Positions 17,689 through 25,037 of a stretch of 64,000 nt of DNA are shown here, in pieces. Source of the stretch: JAWKJY01 sp041393535 (GTDB lineage Bacteria; Actinomycetota; Thermoleophilia; Gaiellales; Gaiellaceae); NCBI GenBank assembly GCA_041393535.1, contig JAWKJY010000005.1:186001-250000 (forward strand). Direction: 5' to 3'. The notes below the pieces were generated by a model. The model was not told the DNA's origin. It saw nothing but the letters and a program-made list of their open reading frames with translations, and made no database searches. The position numbers and the translations under genes were made by a program. Positions within the stretch are counted from its first letter, which is position 1, and each line of letters starts with the position of its first letter.

Positions 17689-18389
17689 GGCTCGTCTCGC
17701 CGTGCTCGTCGTCCTCGCCGCCCTCGGATCGGGGCGAGTCGTGCTGCTCGTGGTCCTGCTCGTCGTCCTCGTGCTCCTCGCGGTCCCGGTCCTCCTCGTG
17801 CTCCTCGTGCTCGTCCGCGTGCTCGTCGTGCGTGGTCGGCGCCGGCGCCGGCGCCGGAGCGGGCGCCGGCTCCGCGGGCTGCGGCTGCGGCTGCGGCTGC
17901 GGCTGGGGCGGGCTGGGCGGGCGCCGACGTGTGCGTGGGCGTCGTCCCGTGCCGCGTCGTCCCGTCGTCCTTCGCCCCGTCGCGCTTCGTCCGGTGCGGC
18001 CGCGCGGGCTCGGTGCGCCGCGTCGGCTGGGACTCGTGGTGGGTCGAGGCCTCGCGGCGCGGTGCGGGCGCGGCGGCGCGCCGCCGGTAGACGACGCGCA
18101 CGGGCGTCGCGGTCGTCCCGGCCGACGGCGCGCGAGGAGCAGGGTCGTCGAGCTCCGGCCCGGGCGGCAGGGCGGGCGGCCGCTTCTCGAGCTTGGTCTC
18201 GAGCGTCCGCTCGAACCGGTCGAGCCTGGTCGCCTGGCGATCGAGCGCCGGGTCGGCGACGGTGTCGGCCACCGCCGCCTGCTCGCCCGAGCCGTGCCGG
18301 ACGGACGTCGTCTGGATCGCCGCGACGGCGCCGGCGGCGGTGGCGCCACCGAGGACGAGCGCGAGCGCGAACGCATGCTTTCGCTGCAC
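17681..18389 (-). CDS. Membrane-anchored proline-rich protein with acidic His/Glu tail, frameshifted
   Basis: The GTG start at 18389 follows an AGGGGGA site. A signal-anchor (residues 4-25, FALALVLGGATAAGAVAAIQ) is followed by a coiled-coil-like stretch (RLDRFERTLETKLEKR) and a short TPVRVVYRRR motif, then a Thr/Pro-rich region. One frame change near 17900-17935 is required to reach the Gln-Pro repeats and the Asp/Glu/His-rich tail (DEHADEHEEHEEDRD) that stops at 17681. This is the promoter-proximal gene of the reverse-strand redox operon, divergent from the two-component system. Function is unknown. The His/Asp/Glu tail could bind metal, but that is speculation. Confidence 0.5.
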
Positions 18390-18587
18390 GAGAATCCCCC
18401 TGATCTCGACTCCGGTGCCGGCTTCCCCGAGCCGGCCGATGGCTCGACGCTACGCCCGGCCGGCCGAAGGGCGCTCGTTGCGGGTGCATGGATTGGCCAG
18501 CGGAGCGTTAAGAATCCGCAAAGATCCCTGGCGGTCAGCAGCCCGAGCGGGAAGGATGGGCGTCGTTCCAGGCGAGGGGGGACGGAC
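18390..18587. promoter_or_regulatory. Divergent regulatory region between redox operon and two-component system
   Basis: A 198-base gap between divergent starts. Around 18506-18528 it holds a marked AT-rich island (GTTAAGAATCCGCAAAGATC) in very GC-rich surroundings. TTAAG and CAAAG half-sites lie 11 bases apart, the spacing typical of OmpR/PhoP-type direct repeats. It is a plausible binding site for the adjacent response regulator. Confidence 0.45.
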
Positions 18588-19250
18588 ATGAAGGTGCTGC
18601 TGGTCGAGGACGAGGCGATCATCGCCGCGCCGCTGGTGGAGGGGCTCGAGCACGAGGGGTTCGAGGTCGTCCACGCGAGCACGGGGGCGGACGCGCTGGC
18701 CGCGGGGGACGTCGATCTGGTGCTGCTGGACCTGAGGCTGCCGGACGTCGACGGCTACGAGCTCTGCCGCACGATCCGACGGGACTCCGACGTGCCGATC
18801 ATCATGATCACGTCGCGTGGGGAGGAGGTCGACCGCGTGATCGGGCTGGAGCTCGGCGCCGACGACTACGTCGTCAAGCCGTTCGGGTTCCGCGAGCTGA
18901 TGGCCCGCATCCGGGCCGTGCTGCGCCGCACCCAGCCGCGTGCGGAGGCCGCCGAGCCCGTGGTCGTCGTCGGGCCGCTCGAGCTCGACCAGCGGGCGAG
19001 GCGCGTGACGGTCGGGGGGCGAGAGGTGTCGCTCACGTGCAAGGAGTTCGACCTGCTCACGCTGCTGGCGAACGAGGCCGGCGCCGTCGTGACCCGCCGC
19101 CGGGTGCTGGAGGAGGTCTGGGACACCCAGTGGGGCGGTGGCGCGCGCGCCATCGACGTGCACCTGGCGGCGCTCCGCCGCAAGCTCGGCGACCGCCGCT
19201 GGATCGAGACGGTGCGCGGCGTCGGCTTCCGCCTGCAAGCGCCCGCATGA
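18588..19250 (+). CDS. OmpR/PhoB-family response regulator
   Basis: A 220-residue two-component transcription factor. The receiver domain (1-115) has the acidic pocket (VEDE), phosphoacceptor Asp48 (LLLDLRLPD), the conserved Thr/Ser (ITSRG) and Lys97 (VVKPFG). The winged-helix effector domain (~125-218) shows LTCKEFDLLTLLA and the GVGFRL ending. The start ATG has a GAGGGGGGAC site. It overlaps the kinase gene by four bases and is divergent from the ApbE-redox operon, which is its most likely target besides itself. Confidence 0.93.
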   Translation: MKVLLVEDEAIIAAPLVEGLEHEGFEVVHASTGADALAAGDVDLVLLDLRLPDVDGYELCRTIRRDSDVPIIMITSRGEEVDRVIGLELGADDYVVKPFGFRELMARIRAVLRRTQPRAEAAEPVVVVGPLELDQRARRVTVGGREVSLTCKEFDLLTLLANEAGAVVTRRRVLEEVWDTQWGGGARAIDVHLAALRRKLGDRRWIETVRGVGFRLQAPA

Positions 19251-20665
19251 GCCGCCGGCTGCTGGCCGGGTACCTGTCGCTCACCCTGATCATCCTCGCG
19301 ATCCTCGAGATCCCGCTCGGGCTCTCGTTCGCGCGCACCGAGCGGCAGAACCTGACGGCGCTCGTCGAGCGGGACGCCGTCTCGCTCGCGGCCTTCGCCG
19401 AGCAGGCGATGCCTCCCGCCCCGGCGCCCGAGGTGGAGAAGCTGCGGCGCACCGTCTCGGACTACCTTCGCCAGACCGGCGCGCGGGTGGTGGTCGTCGA
19501 CGAGGCGGGGATCGCGGTCGTCGACGCCGATCCGCCGGAGGTCGGCCAGCGGCGGTTCCTGACGCGGCCAGAGATCGCCGCGGCGCTCGCCGGCGACGTG
19601 GAGACCGGGACGCGGCGGTCGGACACCCTCGGCGGGTCGTTCCTCTACGTCGCCGGCCCGATCCACTCCGAGGGCGAGGTCTGCGGCGTGGTCAGGATCA
19701 CGTACCCGACGGCCGCGATCGACGCGCGGGTGCGTCGGTACTGGCTGATGCTCGCGGCGATCGCCGCCGTGGCGCTCGGGGTCTGCTCGGTCGTCGCGCT
19801 CCGCTTCAGCCGCGCGACGTCGCGCCCGTTGCGCGGCCTCGAGCGCGCGGCCGAGGCGGCGGGCGGCGGCGATCTCACCGTCCGCGCGCAGGTCGACGGC
19901 CCGCCCGAGGTGCGCGCGCTCGCAACGCGGTTCAACGAGATGGTGCAGCGGCTGGCCGAGCTCCGGCACGCCCAGGACGCCTTCGTCGCGGACGCATCGC
20001 ACCAGCTGCGGACACCGCTCGCCGCGTTCAGGCTCGAGCTCGAGCACCTGGAGCGGGAGGTGGTCGGGACCGCCCGGGAGCGCCTGCGTCGCGTGGACGC
20101 CGAGGCGGCGCGGCTCGGGCAGCTCGTCAACGGGCTGCTCGCGCTCGCCCGGGCCGACGCGCTCCAGCCCGTCGCGGCCGTCGTGGACGTCTCGGCCGCG
20201 ATCGAGGAGCGCGTCGACGTGTGGTCGGTCGTCGCCGAGGAGCGCGGGATAGACCTCGCCGGCCAGGCGCCCGCCGGGCTCGCCGCGCGGGCCACGCCGG
20301 CCAGCCTGGAGCAGGCGCTCGACAACCTGATCGAGAACGCGCTCGTCTACACGCCCGAGGGCAGCGCGGTCACCGTCACCGCGACCCTCGCGGGCGAGAT
20401 CGCCGAGGTCCGGGTGATCGACTCGGGCCCCGGCCTGACGGACACGCAGAAGGCGCGCGCCTTCGACCGCTTCTGGCGCGCGGGGGCGGGCGGCGACGGC
20501 TCCGGCCTCGGGCTCGCCATCGTCCGCCGGCTCGTCGAGGCCGACGGGGGCACGGTGGAGCTGCTCGACGCTCCCGGGGGCGGCCTGCAGGCGGTGCTGC
20601 GGCTGCCCGCGGCGCGGGCGGCTCCCCGGCCGAGGCCGGGACGCCGCCTCTCGCTCAGCCGCTGA
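19247..20665 (+). CDS. Sensor histidine kinase (HAMP, HisKA, HATPase)
   Basis: A 472-residue membrane kinase. Helix 1 spans ~5-28 and helix 2 ~164-187, bounding an extracytoplasmic sensor of ~135 residues. A HAMP linker follows (~188-240). The H-box is SHQLRTPL with His252. The ATPase domain has N-box DNLIENALVYTP (359-370), G1 DSGPG (392-396), F-box FDRFW and G2 GSGLGLAI (418-425). All catalytic features are intact. The ATG overlaps the regulator stop codon. Together with the regulator it forms a classical two-component system; the signal is unknown, though context suggests redox or envelope state. Confidence 0.93.
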   Translation: MSRRLLAGYLSLTLIILAILEIPLGLSFARTERQNLTALVERDAVSLAAFAEQAMPPAPAPEVEKLRRTVSDYLRQTGARVVVVDEAGIAVVDADPPEVGQRRFLTRPEIAAALAGDVETGTRRSDTLGGSFLYVAGPIHSEGEVCGVVRITYPTAAIDARVRRYWLMLAAIAAVALGVCSVVALRFSRATSRPLRGLERAAEAAGGGDLTVRAQVDGPPEVRALATRFNEMVQRLAELRHAQDAFVADASHQLRTPLAAFRLELEHLEREVVGTARERLRRVDAEAARLGQLVNGLLALARADALQPVAAVVDVSAAIEERVDVWSVVAEERGIDLAGQAPAGLAARATPASLEQALDNLIENALVYTPEGSAVTVTATLAGEIAEVRVIDSGPGLTDTQKARAFDRFWRAGAGGDGSGLGLAIVRRLVEADGGTVELLDAPGGGLQAVLRLPAARAAPRPRPGRRLSLSR

Positions 20666-20727
20666 TCGCCGCGCCCCGCGCCGACGCCCCGTCTAGCATC
20701 CCGTCGGTCGGGACCAGGGGAGGCGAG

Positions 20728-21630
20728 ATGAGCGAGACGACGGTCGGCTGGATCGGCACCGGGGTGATGGGCCTGTCGATGTGCGGGCACCTGCTGGACG
20801 CGGGCCACCCGGTCGCGGTGCACACGCGCACGCGCGCGAAGGCGGAGCCGCTGCTCGAGCGGGGCGCCCGCTGGGCGGACACCCCGGCGGAGGCGGCGCG
20901 CGACGCGGACGTCGTCTTCTCGATCGTCAGCTACCCGGCCGACGTGCGAGAGGTGATCCTCGGCGCCGAGGGCGCGCTCGCGGGCGCGCGGGCCGGCTCG
21001 ATCGTGGTCGACATGTCGACGACCGAGCCCTCGCTCGCCGTCGAGATCCACGCGGCCGCGGCCGCGTGCGGCGTGGCCGCCATCGACGCGCCCGTCTCCG
21101 GCGGCGACATCGGAGCGCGCAACGCGACGCTCTCGATCATGCTCGGCGGCGACGCCGACGCGGTCGAGCGCGTGCGGCCGCTGCTCGAGACGCTCGGCAA
21201 GACGATCGTCCACCAGGGGGGGCCGGGCGCGGGCCAGCACACGAAGATGGTCAACCAGATCCTGATCTCGACCGGGATCATCGGAGTCTGCGAGGCGCTG
21301 CTGTACGGCTTCCGCGCCGGCCTCGACCTGGAGAAGGTGCTCGAGGCGGTCTCCGGCGGCGCGGCCGGCTCCTGGTCGCTCTCGAACTACGGCCCGAGGA
21401 TGCTCGCGGGGAACTTCGACCCGGGCTTCATGGTCGAGCACTTCATCAAGGACATGGGGATCGCCCTGTCCGAGGCGCGACGGATGAACCTCGCCCTGCC
21501 GGGGCTCGCGCTCGCGAGCCAGCTCTACGTCGCGCTCGAGGCGCAGGGCGGCGGCCGGAAGGGCATCCACGCCCTGCTGCTCGCGCTCGCCTCGCTCTCG
21601 GACGTCGACTGGCGGGTCGCGGCGCGCTGA
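20728..21630 (+). CDS. 3-hydroxyisobutyrate dehydrogenase-like NAD(P)-dependent oxidoreductase
   Basis: A 300-residue beta-hydroxyacid dehydrogenase. The N-terminal Rossmann fold starts VGWIGTGVMGLSM (GxGxMG); the substrate-binding signature is DAPVSGGDIGARNATLSIM; the catalytic lysine lies in GQHTKMVNQI, all conserved in this family (3-hydroxyisobutyrate, tartronate-semialdehyde and related reductases). The exact substrate cannot be set from sequence. The start ATG has a strong AGGGGAGGCGAG site. It is convergent with the zinc alcohol dehydrogenase across a strong hairpin. Confidence 0.9.
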   Translation: MSETTVGWIGTGVMGLSMCGHLLDAGHPVAVHTRTRAKAEPLLERGARWADTPAEAARDADVVFSIVSYPADVREVILGAEGALAGARAGSIVVDMSTTEPSLAVEIHAAAAACGVAAIDAPVSGGDIGARNATLSIMLGGDADAVERVRPLLETLGKTIVHQGGPGAGQHTKMVNQILISTGIIGVCEALLYGFRAGLDLEKVLEAVSGGAAGSWSLSNYGPRMLAGNFDPGFMVEHFIKDMGIALSEARRMNLALPGLALASQLYVALEAQGGGRKGIHALLLALASLSDVDWRVAAR

Positions 21631-21638
21631 CCAGGGAG

Positions 21639-21665
21639 GGGCGGCCGCGTCGTCCGCGGCCGCCC
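21639..21665. terminator. Bidirectional terminator hairpin
   Basis: A perfect 11-bp stem (GGGCGGCCGCG with its complement), a TCGTC loop and GGGA/TCCC flanks lie between two convergent dehydrogenase genes. Confidence 0.65.
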
Positions 21666-21675
21666 GTCCCGATCG

Positions 21676-22710
21676 CTAGACGCGGACGTGCGCCTTGACC
21701 GCGCGCCGCTCGTTCATCTCGCGGTAGGCGTCGGGGACGCCCGCGAGGTCGCACTCGTGGTCGAGCACCGGCGAGGGGTCGAGCGTGCCCGCCGCGACGT
21801 CGGCGAGCAGCTCGGGGATGTACGCGCGCGCGGGGGCGACGCCGCCGTTCAGGCTGATGTTCTTGACGAAGATCGGCCAGGCGGAGAGGCCCTTCACCTC
21901 CTGCGGGGCGCCGACGAAGCCCACGGCCCCGCCCGGCCGGACGACCGCGATCGCGAGGTCCATGCTCTGCTGCGTCCCGACGGCCTCGAGCACGGACGGC
22001 GCGCCGCCCGCGGTCAGCTCGAGCAGCTGCTCGGCCGCGTCGTCGGCGTGGGAGTCGACGACGTCGGTCGCGCCGAAGCGCCGCGCGATCGCCAGCCGGT
22101 CGGCGTGGTGGCCGACGGCGACGATCCGCTCGGCGCCGAGCCGCTTCGCGGCGAGCACGCCGCAGAGGCCGACCGCGCCGTCCCCGACGACGACGGCGGT
22201 CGCGCCGGGCCCGACGCGGGCCATCCGCGCCGCGTGGTGCCCCGTCGCCATCACGTCGGTCAGCGGCAGCGCCGCCTTGCGCAGCGCGGGCGTCGTCGCG
22301 ACCGCCTCTGGCACCTGGACGAGCGTCGCGTCGGCGAACGGCACGCGCGCCGCCTCCGCCTGGCCGCCGTCGTTGTCGCGGCCCCAGAAGCCGCCGTGCG
22401 GGCACGACGTCTGCAGCCCCGCCCGGCAGAACTCGCACGTGCCGTCGGAGAAGGAGAACGGCGCGATCACCGTGTCGCCCCGCCGCACGGTCGTGACCGC
22501 GCTCCCGACGTCCTCGACCACGCCGATGAACTCGTGGCCGATCCGCCAGCCGGGCTGCCAGTCCTCGTAGCCCCGGTAGAACCAGATGTCCGAGCCGCAG
22601 ATGCCCGCGTCCGTGATGCGGACGATCGCGTCCGTCGGCGCCTGGATGCTCGGATCCGGGACGTCCTCGATCCGGACGTCCCCCTTCCCGTGGTAGATGG
22701 TCGCTCGCAT
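21676..22710 (-). CDS. Zinc-dependent alcohol dehydrogenase (medium-chain)
   Basis: A 344-residue MDR-superfamily oxidoreductase. Catalytic zinc ligands are in GICGSD and GHEF. The cofactor fold shows VVGDGAVGLCGVLAAKRLGA. The structural-zinc loop has only three of the usual four cysteines (GTCEFCRAGLQTSC), the first being replaced, so the structural zinc may be missing. The glutamate/aspartate pattern EAVGTQQSMDLAI is as in glutathione-independent formaldehyde/threonine-type dehydrogenases. The gene appears leaderless: TAGACT ends 6 nt before the ATG and no ribosome site is present. Confidence 0.9.
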   Translation of the reverse strand: MRATIYHGKGDVRIEDVPDPSIQAPTDAIVRITDAGICGSDIWFYRGYEDWQPGWRIGHEFIGVVEDVGSAVTTVRRGDTVIAPFSFSDGTCEFCRAGLQTSCPHGGFWGRDNDGGQAEAARVPFADATLVQVPEAVATTPALRKAALPLTDVMATGHHAARMARVGPGATAVVVGDGAVGLCGVLAAKRLGAERIVAVGHHADRLAIARRFGATDVVDSHADDAAEQLLELTAGGAPSVLEAVGTQQSMDLAIAVVRPGGAVGFVGAPQEVKGLSAWPIFVKNISLNGGVAPARAYIPELLADVAAGTLDPSPVLDHECDLAGVPDAYREMNERRAVKAHVRV

Positions 22711-22716
22711 GCGGGG

Positions 22717-22722
22717 AGTCTA
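22717..22722 (-). promoter_or_regulatory. Leaderless -10 box (TAGACT) of the zinc dehydrogenase
   Basis: On the reverse strand TAGACT ends 6 nt before the ATG at 22710. Confidence 0.5.
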
Positions 22723-22776
22723 CGGGCGCCCCGTCCGGGGGATGCGGCGTGCGTGCGCGCGGGGAAGAGTTGGGCC

Positions 22777-22968
22777 ATGAGCGCACTCGGAACCATCGAC
22801 GGGACGTCGGCGCTCGAGACGACGTCGCAGCTCCAGGCCGTCGTCATGCGCCAGATGCTCGACGCGCAGCAGGTGCAGGCGGCGGAGCTGCTCAAGGCCA
22901 TGCCGGAGCCGACGGCCCCGGCTGCCCCGCGCGAGTCGCGCGGCTCCATCGTCGACGTCTACGCCTGA
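22777..22968 (+). CDS. YjfB-like putative motility protein
   Basis: A 63-residue protein. The central helix (LQAVVMRQMLDAQQVQAAELLKAM) followed by a short Pro-rich linker and the ending GSIVDVYA fits the small YjfB family (putative motility protein), whose members end in a similar GxxVDVxA motif. No flagellar genes are nearby. Its role is uncertain; the resemblance is by eye. Confidence 0.6.
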   Translation: MSALGTIDGTSALETTSQLQAVVMRQMLDAQQVQAAELLKAMPEPTAPAAPRESRGSIVDVYA

Positions 22969-22997
22969 CGCCCCGCGGCGAGGCCGCGCCGCCTCCG

Positions 22998-23003
22998 TAC
23001 GAT
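22998..23003 (+). promoter_or_regulatory. Leaderless -10 box (TACGAT)
   Basis: TACGAT ends 7 nt before the GTG start at 23011. A GGAG lies in the gap but too close to be sure it acts as a ribosome site. Confidence 0.4.
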
Positions 23004-23010
23004 CGGAGAC

Positions 23011-23820
23011 GTGGGGGATCGCACGCGTCGGATCGGCGACGGCCGCGCCAGATCGCGCAGCCGGCTCGCCGCGGCCACCTGGCGGCCGCCCGCGTCCGGG
23101 CTGCTGCACGGCGAGCTCGAGGTCGACGTCACGGAGGCCGAGGCCTGGTGGCGCGCGCGCCCCGGGCTGACCGAGACGCACGTCGTCGGCTGCGCGCTCG
23201 GGCTCGCGCTCGCCGCCTGCCCCGACGCCAATGCGCGCGTCGTGCTCGGCCGGGTCAGGCCGCGCGACGGGGTCGACGTCAGCTTCGCCGTGGCCGACCG
23301 GGGCGGACGGCACCTGCGCGCCGTCTGCGTCCGCGGCGTCGACGGCAAGCCCCCGCGCGTCCTCGCCCGGGAGCTCTACGCGGGCGCCCGGGCGATCCGG
23401 GAGGGCCGCGACCCGCAGCTGGGTCGCGCGGTCGCCGTCGCCGACCGGCTGCCGTGGCTCCTGCTGCGCCCGGGCCTGTCGCTCGTCGGCTTCGTCACGG
23501 GCGGGCTCGGCCTCGGGCTGCGGCCGCTCGGCGTGGCCGCACACCCGTTCGGCTCGGCTCTCGTCACGTCGGTCGGGATGCTCGGGATCGAGCGCGGGCT
23601 CGCGCCGCTCCTGCCGTTCGCGCGGCTCGGGCTCGTCCTGGTCGTGGGGAGCGTCGCCTGGCAGCCGCGCGTCGTCGCCGGCGAGGTCGTGCCGCGCCGC
23701 GTCCTGCCGCTGGGCGCGACGATCGACCACCGGCTGGTCGACGGCGCGCAGATCGCGGTGCTCGTCGCGGAGCTCCGCGACGCGATCGAGCGGCCCTGGG
23801 ATCGCTGGCCGGACGCCTGA
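23011..23820 (+). CDS. Stand-alone 2-oxoacid dehydrogenase E2-like acyltransferase domain
   Basis: A 269-residue protein resembling the catalytic (chloramphenicol-acetyltransferase-like) domain of dihydrolipoamide acyltransferases. The C-terminal catalytic signature TIDHRLVDGAQIA (DHRxxDG) is intact and an internal segment (GSALVTSVGMLGIERG) matches the usual strand before it. No lipoyl or peripheral-subunit-binding domain is present, and no E1 or E3 gene is nearby. It probably transfers acyl groups in another pathway or is a scaffold. Acceptor and donor are unknown. Confidence 0.75.
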   Translation: MGDRTRRIGDGRARSRSRLAAATWRPPASGLLHGELEVDVTEAEAWWRARPGLTETHVVGCALGLALAACPDANARVVLGRVRPRDGVDVSFAVADRGGRHLRAVCVRGVDGKPPRVLARELYAGARAIREGRDPQLGRAVAVADRLPWLLLRPGLSLVGFVTGGLGLGLRPLGVAAHPFGSALVTSVGMLGIERGLAPLLPFARLGLVLVVGSVAWQPRVVAGEVVPRRVLPLGATIDHRLVDGAQIAVLVAELRDAIERPWDRWPDA

Positions 23821-23842
23821 TGCGTCCGATTCTCTGCATCCG

Positions 23843-23923
23843 GGATCCAGGATCGGACGTTTTCCGGGCGATTCCGCACGAAAGTGCACATTCTGGATCC
23901 AGACCGTGCTACATTGGATCCAG
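23843..23923. promoter_or_regulatory. Three GGATCC-centred palindromes, candidate operator array
   Basis: GGATCC cores at 23843-23848, 23895-23900 and 23916-23921 occur in the 131-base gap before the 88-residue gene. The middle one is a perfect 12-base palindrome (TCTGGATCCAGA); the third reads TTGGATCCAG. Centres are 52 and 21 bases apart, close to five and two helical turns. TGGATCCA-like palindromes are typical of GntR/FadR-type operators, and a GntR gene lies two genes on. Confidence 0.5.
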
Positions 23924-23951
23924 CGCAAGCCACTTCCGACCGGAGGCCGTG

Positions 23952-24218
23952 ATGTCCCCTGCAGTGCTCGTCCAGCTCACCCGCTCCTCGGACGCCGCCG
24001 ACCTGCTGGAGGACGTCGTCGCCCTCGGCTTCGAGGGCTCGGTCGAGTCGCTCGGCCCAGAGCCGACGCTCGCGATCCGCGCCGGCGAGCACGACCCGGA
24101 GACGCTCCAGCGCGACCTCTACCTCGCGCTCGAGGACTGGATCGCGAGCCGTCGCATGCCGCTCGTGCCGCTCGGCGTCGGGCAGGACCTCGTCGTCCTG
24201 CGCCCCTCGCTGGCGTAG
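23952..24218 (+). CDS. Conserved-looking small protein of unknown function
   Basis: An 88-residue soluble acidic protein with a possible beta-alpha-beta layout (VLVQLTRS, then helix, VESLGPEPTLAIRAG, helix with TLQRDLYLALEDWIASR, final strand LVVLRPSLA). A clear CGGAGGCCGTG site precedes the ATG at 23952. It is not recognised as a known family. The palindromic operator-like array immediately upstream suggests it is regulated, possibly by the convergent GntR gene. Confidence 0.65.
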   Translation: MSPAVLVQLTRSSDAADLLEDVVALGFEGSVESLGPEPTLAIRAGEHDPETLQRDLYLALEDWIASRRMPLVPLGVGQDLVVLRPSLA

Positions 24219-24231
24219 CGGGCGAGGTCGA

Positions 24232-24966
24232 TCAGCCGAGCCGGCGCCGGCGCTCGTCCGCGTCGGCGCCCTGCGCGGCGACGTGGTCGAGGATCACCTG
24301 CTGCAGGTGGCCGGAGGCGAGCACGTGCTCGCGGGCCAGCTGCCGTGCGCCGGCCGGGCTCCCAGCCGCGATCGCCTCGCGGATCGCCCGGTGCTGCAGC
24401 TCGTTCTTCGCGTACAGCTCGTCGATGTCGAGCCCGGCCGCCCACACGGTCTGCCCGAAGAACGTCCGCCGCGCGCTCTTCGCGAGCCGCTCGATGTAGG
24501 GGACGTCGGCGGCACGGTAGATCACGTCGTGGAAGGCGTGGTTCGCGGCCGCCCACTCGGAGATCAGCGTGCTGTCGTGGTCGCCCGCGCGCGTGGCGCG
24601 CCGCAGGTAGATCGTCAGCTTGGCGAAGCGCCGCTCGGCGGCGTCGAGCTCCGCCAGGTCGTCCTTCGCCATCCGCGGCGTGGCGATCTCCGTCGCGAGG
24701 CTCTCGAGCTCGGCCCGGACGAGGAACGCCTCGGTCAGCTCGTCCCGTGAGAGCATCCGCACGCGGACGCCCTTGTTGGGCTCGAACGAGACGAGCCCGA
24801 GCGCGGCGAGGCGGCGCAGGGCCTCGCGGATCGGCGTCCGGCTGACGCCGTAGCGCTCCGACAGGTGCTCCTGGCGCAGCACCGAGCCGGGCGCGAGCTC
24901 GCCGCGGACGATCGCCTGCTCGAGCACGAGCGCGATGTCGTCGGCCTTGGTGCTCGCCGTCGTCAT
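24232..24966 (-). CDS. GntR-family transcriptional regulator, FCD type
   Basis: A 244-residue repressor/activator. The winged helix (residues ~8-75) shows GELAPGSVLRQEHLSERYGV followed by SRTPIREALRRLAALGLV. The C-terminal FCD domain is all-helical with likely metal or carboxylate-binding residues in AANHAFHDVIY, LQHRAIREAI and REHVLASGH. Such regulators usually respond to small organic acids. It lies beside, and on the same strand as, the iron-type alcohol dehydrogenase, but is separated from it by a terminator hairpin, so it has its own promoter (TAGACT, 7 nt before ATG, leaderless). Confidence 0.92.
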   Translation of the reverse strand: MTTASTKADDIALVLEQAIVRGELAPGSVLRQEHLSERYGVSRTPIREALRRLAALGLVSFEPNKGVRVRMLSRDELTEAFLVRAELESLATEIATPRMAKDDLAELDAAERRFAKLTIYLRRATRAGDHDSTLISEWAAANHAFHDVIYRAADVPYIERLAKSARRTFFGQTVWAAGLDIDELYAKNELQHRAIREAIAAGSPAGARQLAREHVLASGHLQQVILDHVAAQGADADERRRRLG

Positions 24967-24973
24967 TGGCCGG

Positions 24974-24979
24974 AGTCTA
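24974..24979 (-). promoter_or_regulatory. Leaderless -10 box (TAGACT) of the GntR gene inside an inverted repeat
   Basis: TAGACT on the reverse strand ends 7 nt before the ATG. It overlaps inverted CGGAGTC/GACTCCG arms (24971-24993) that could be an autoregulatory operator. Confidence 0.5.
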
Positions 24980-25002
24980 GATGCTCGACTCCGCGCCCTC
25001 GT

Positions 25003-25030
25003 CCGGCCGGCCGCCGCCGCGGCCGGCCGG
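25003..25030 (-). terminator. Terminator hairpin after iron-type dehydrogenase
   Basis: A perfect 11-bp stem (CCGGCCGGCCG with its complement) with a 6-nt loop begins eight bases beyond the stop codon of the 25038-26255 gene. Confidence 0.65.
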
Positions 25031-25037
25031 GCCGGGC

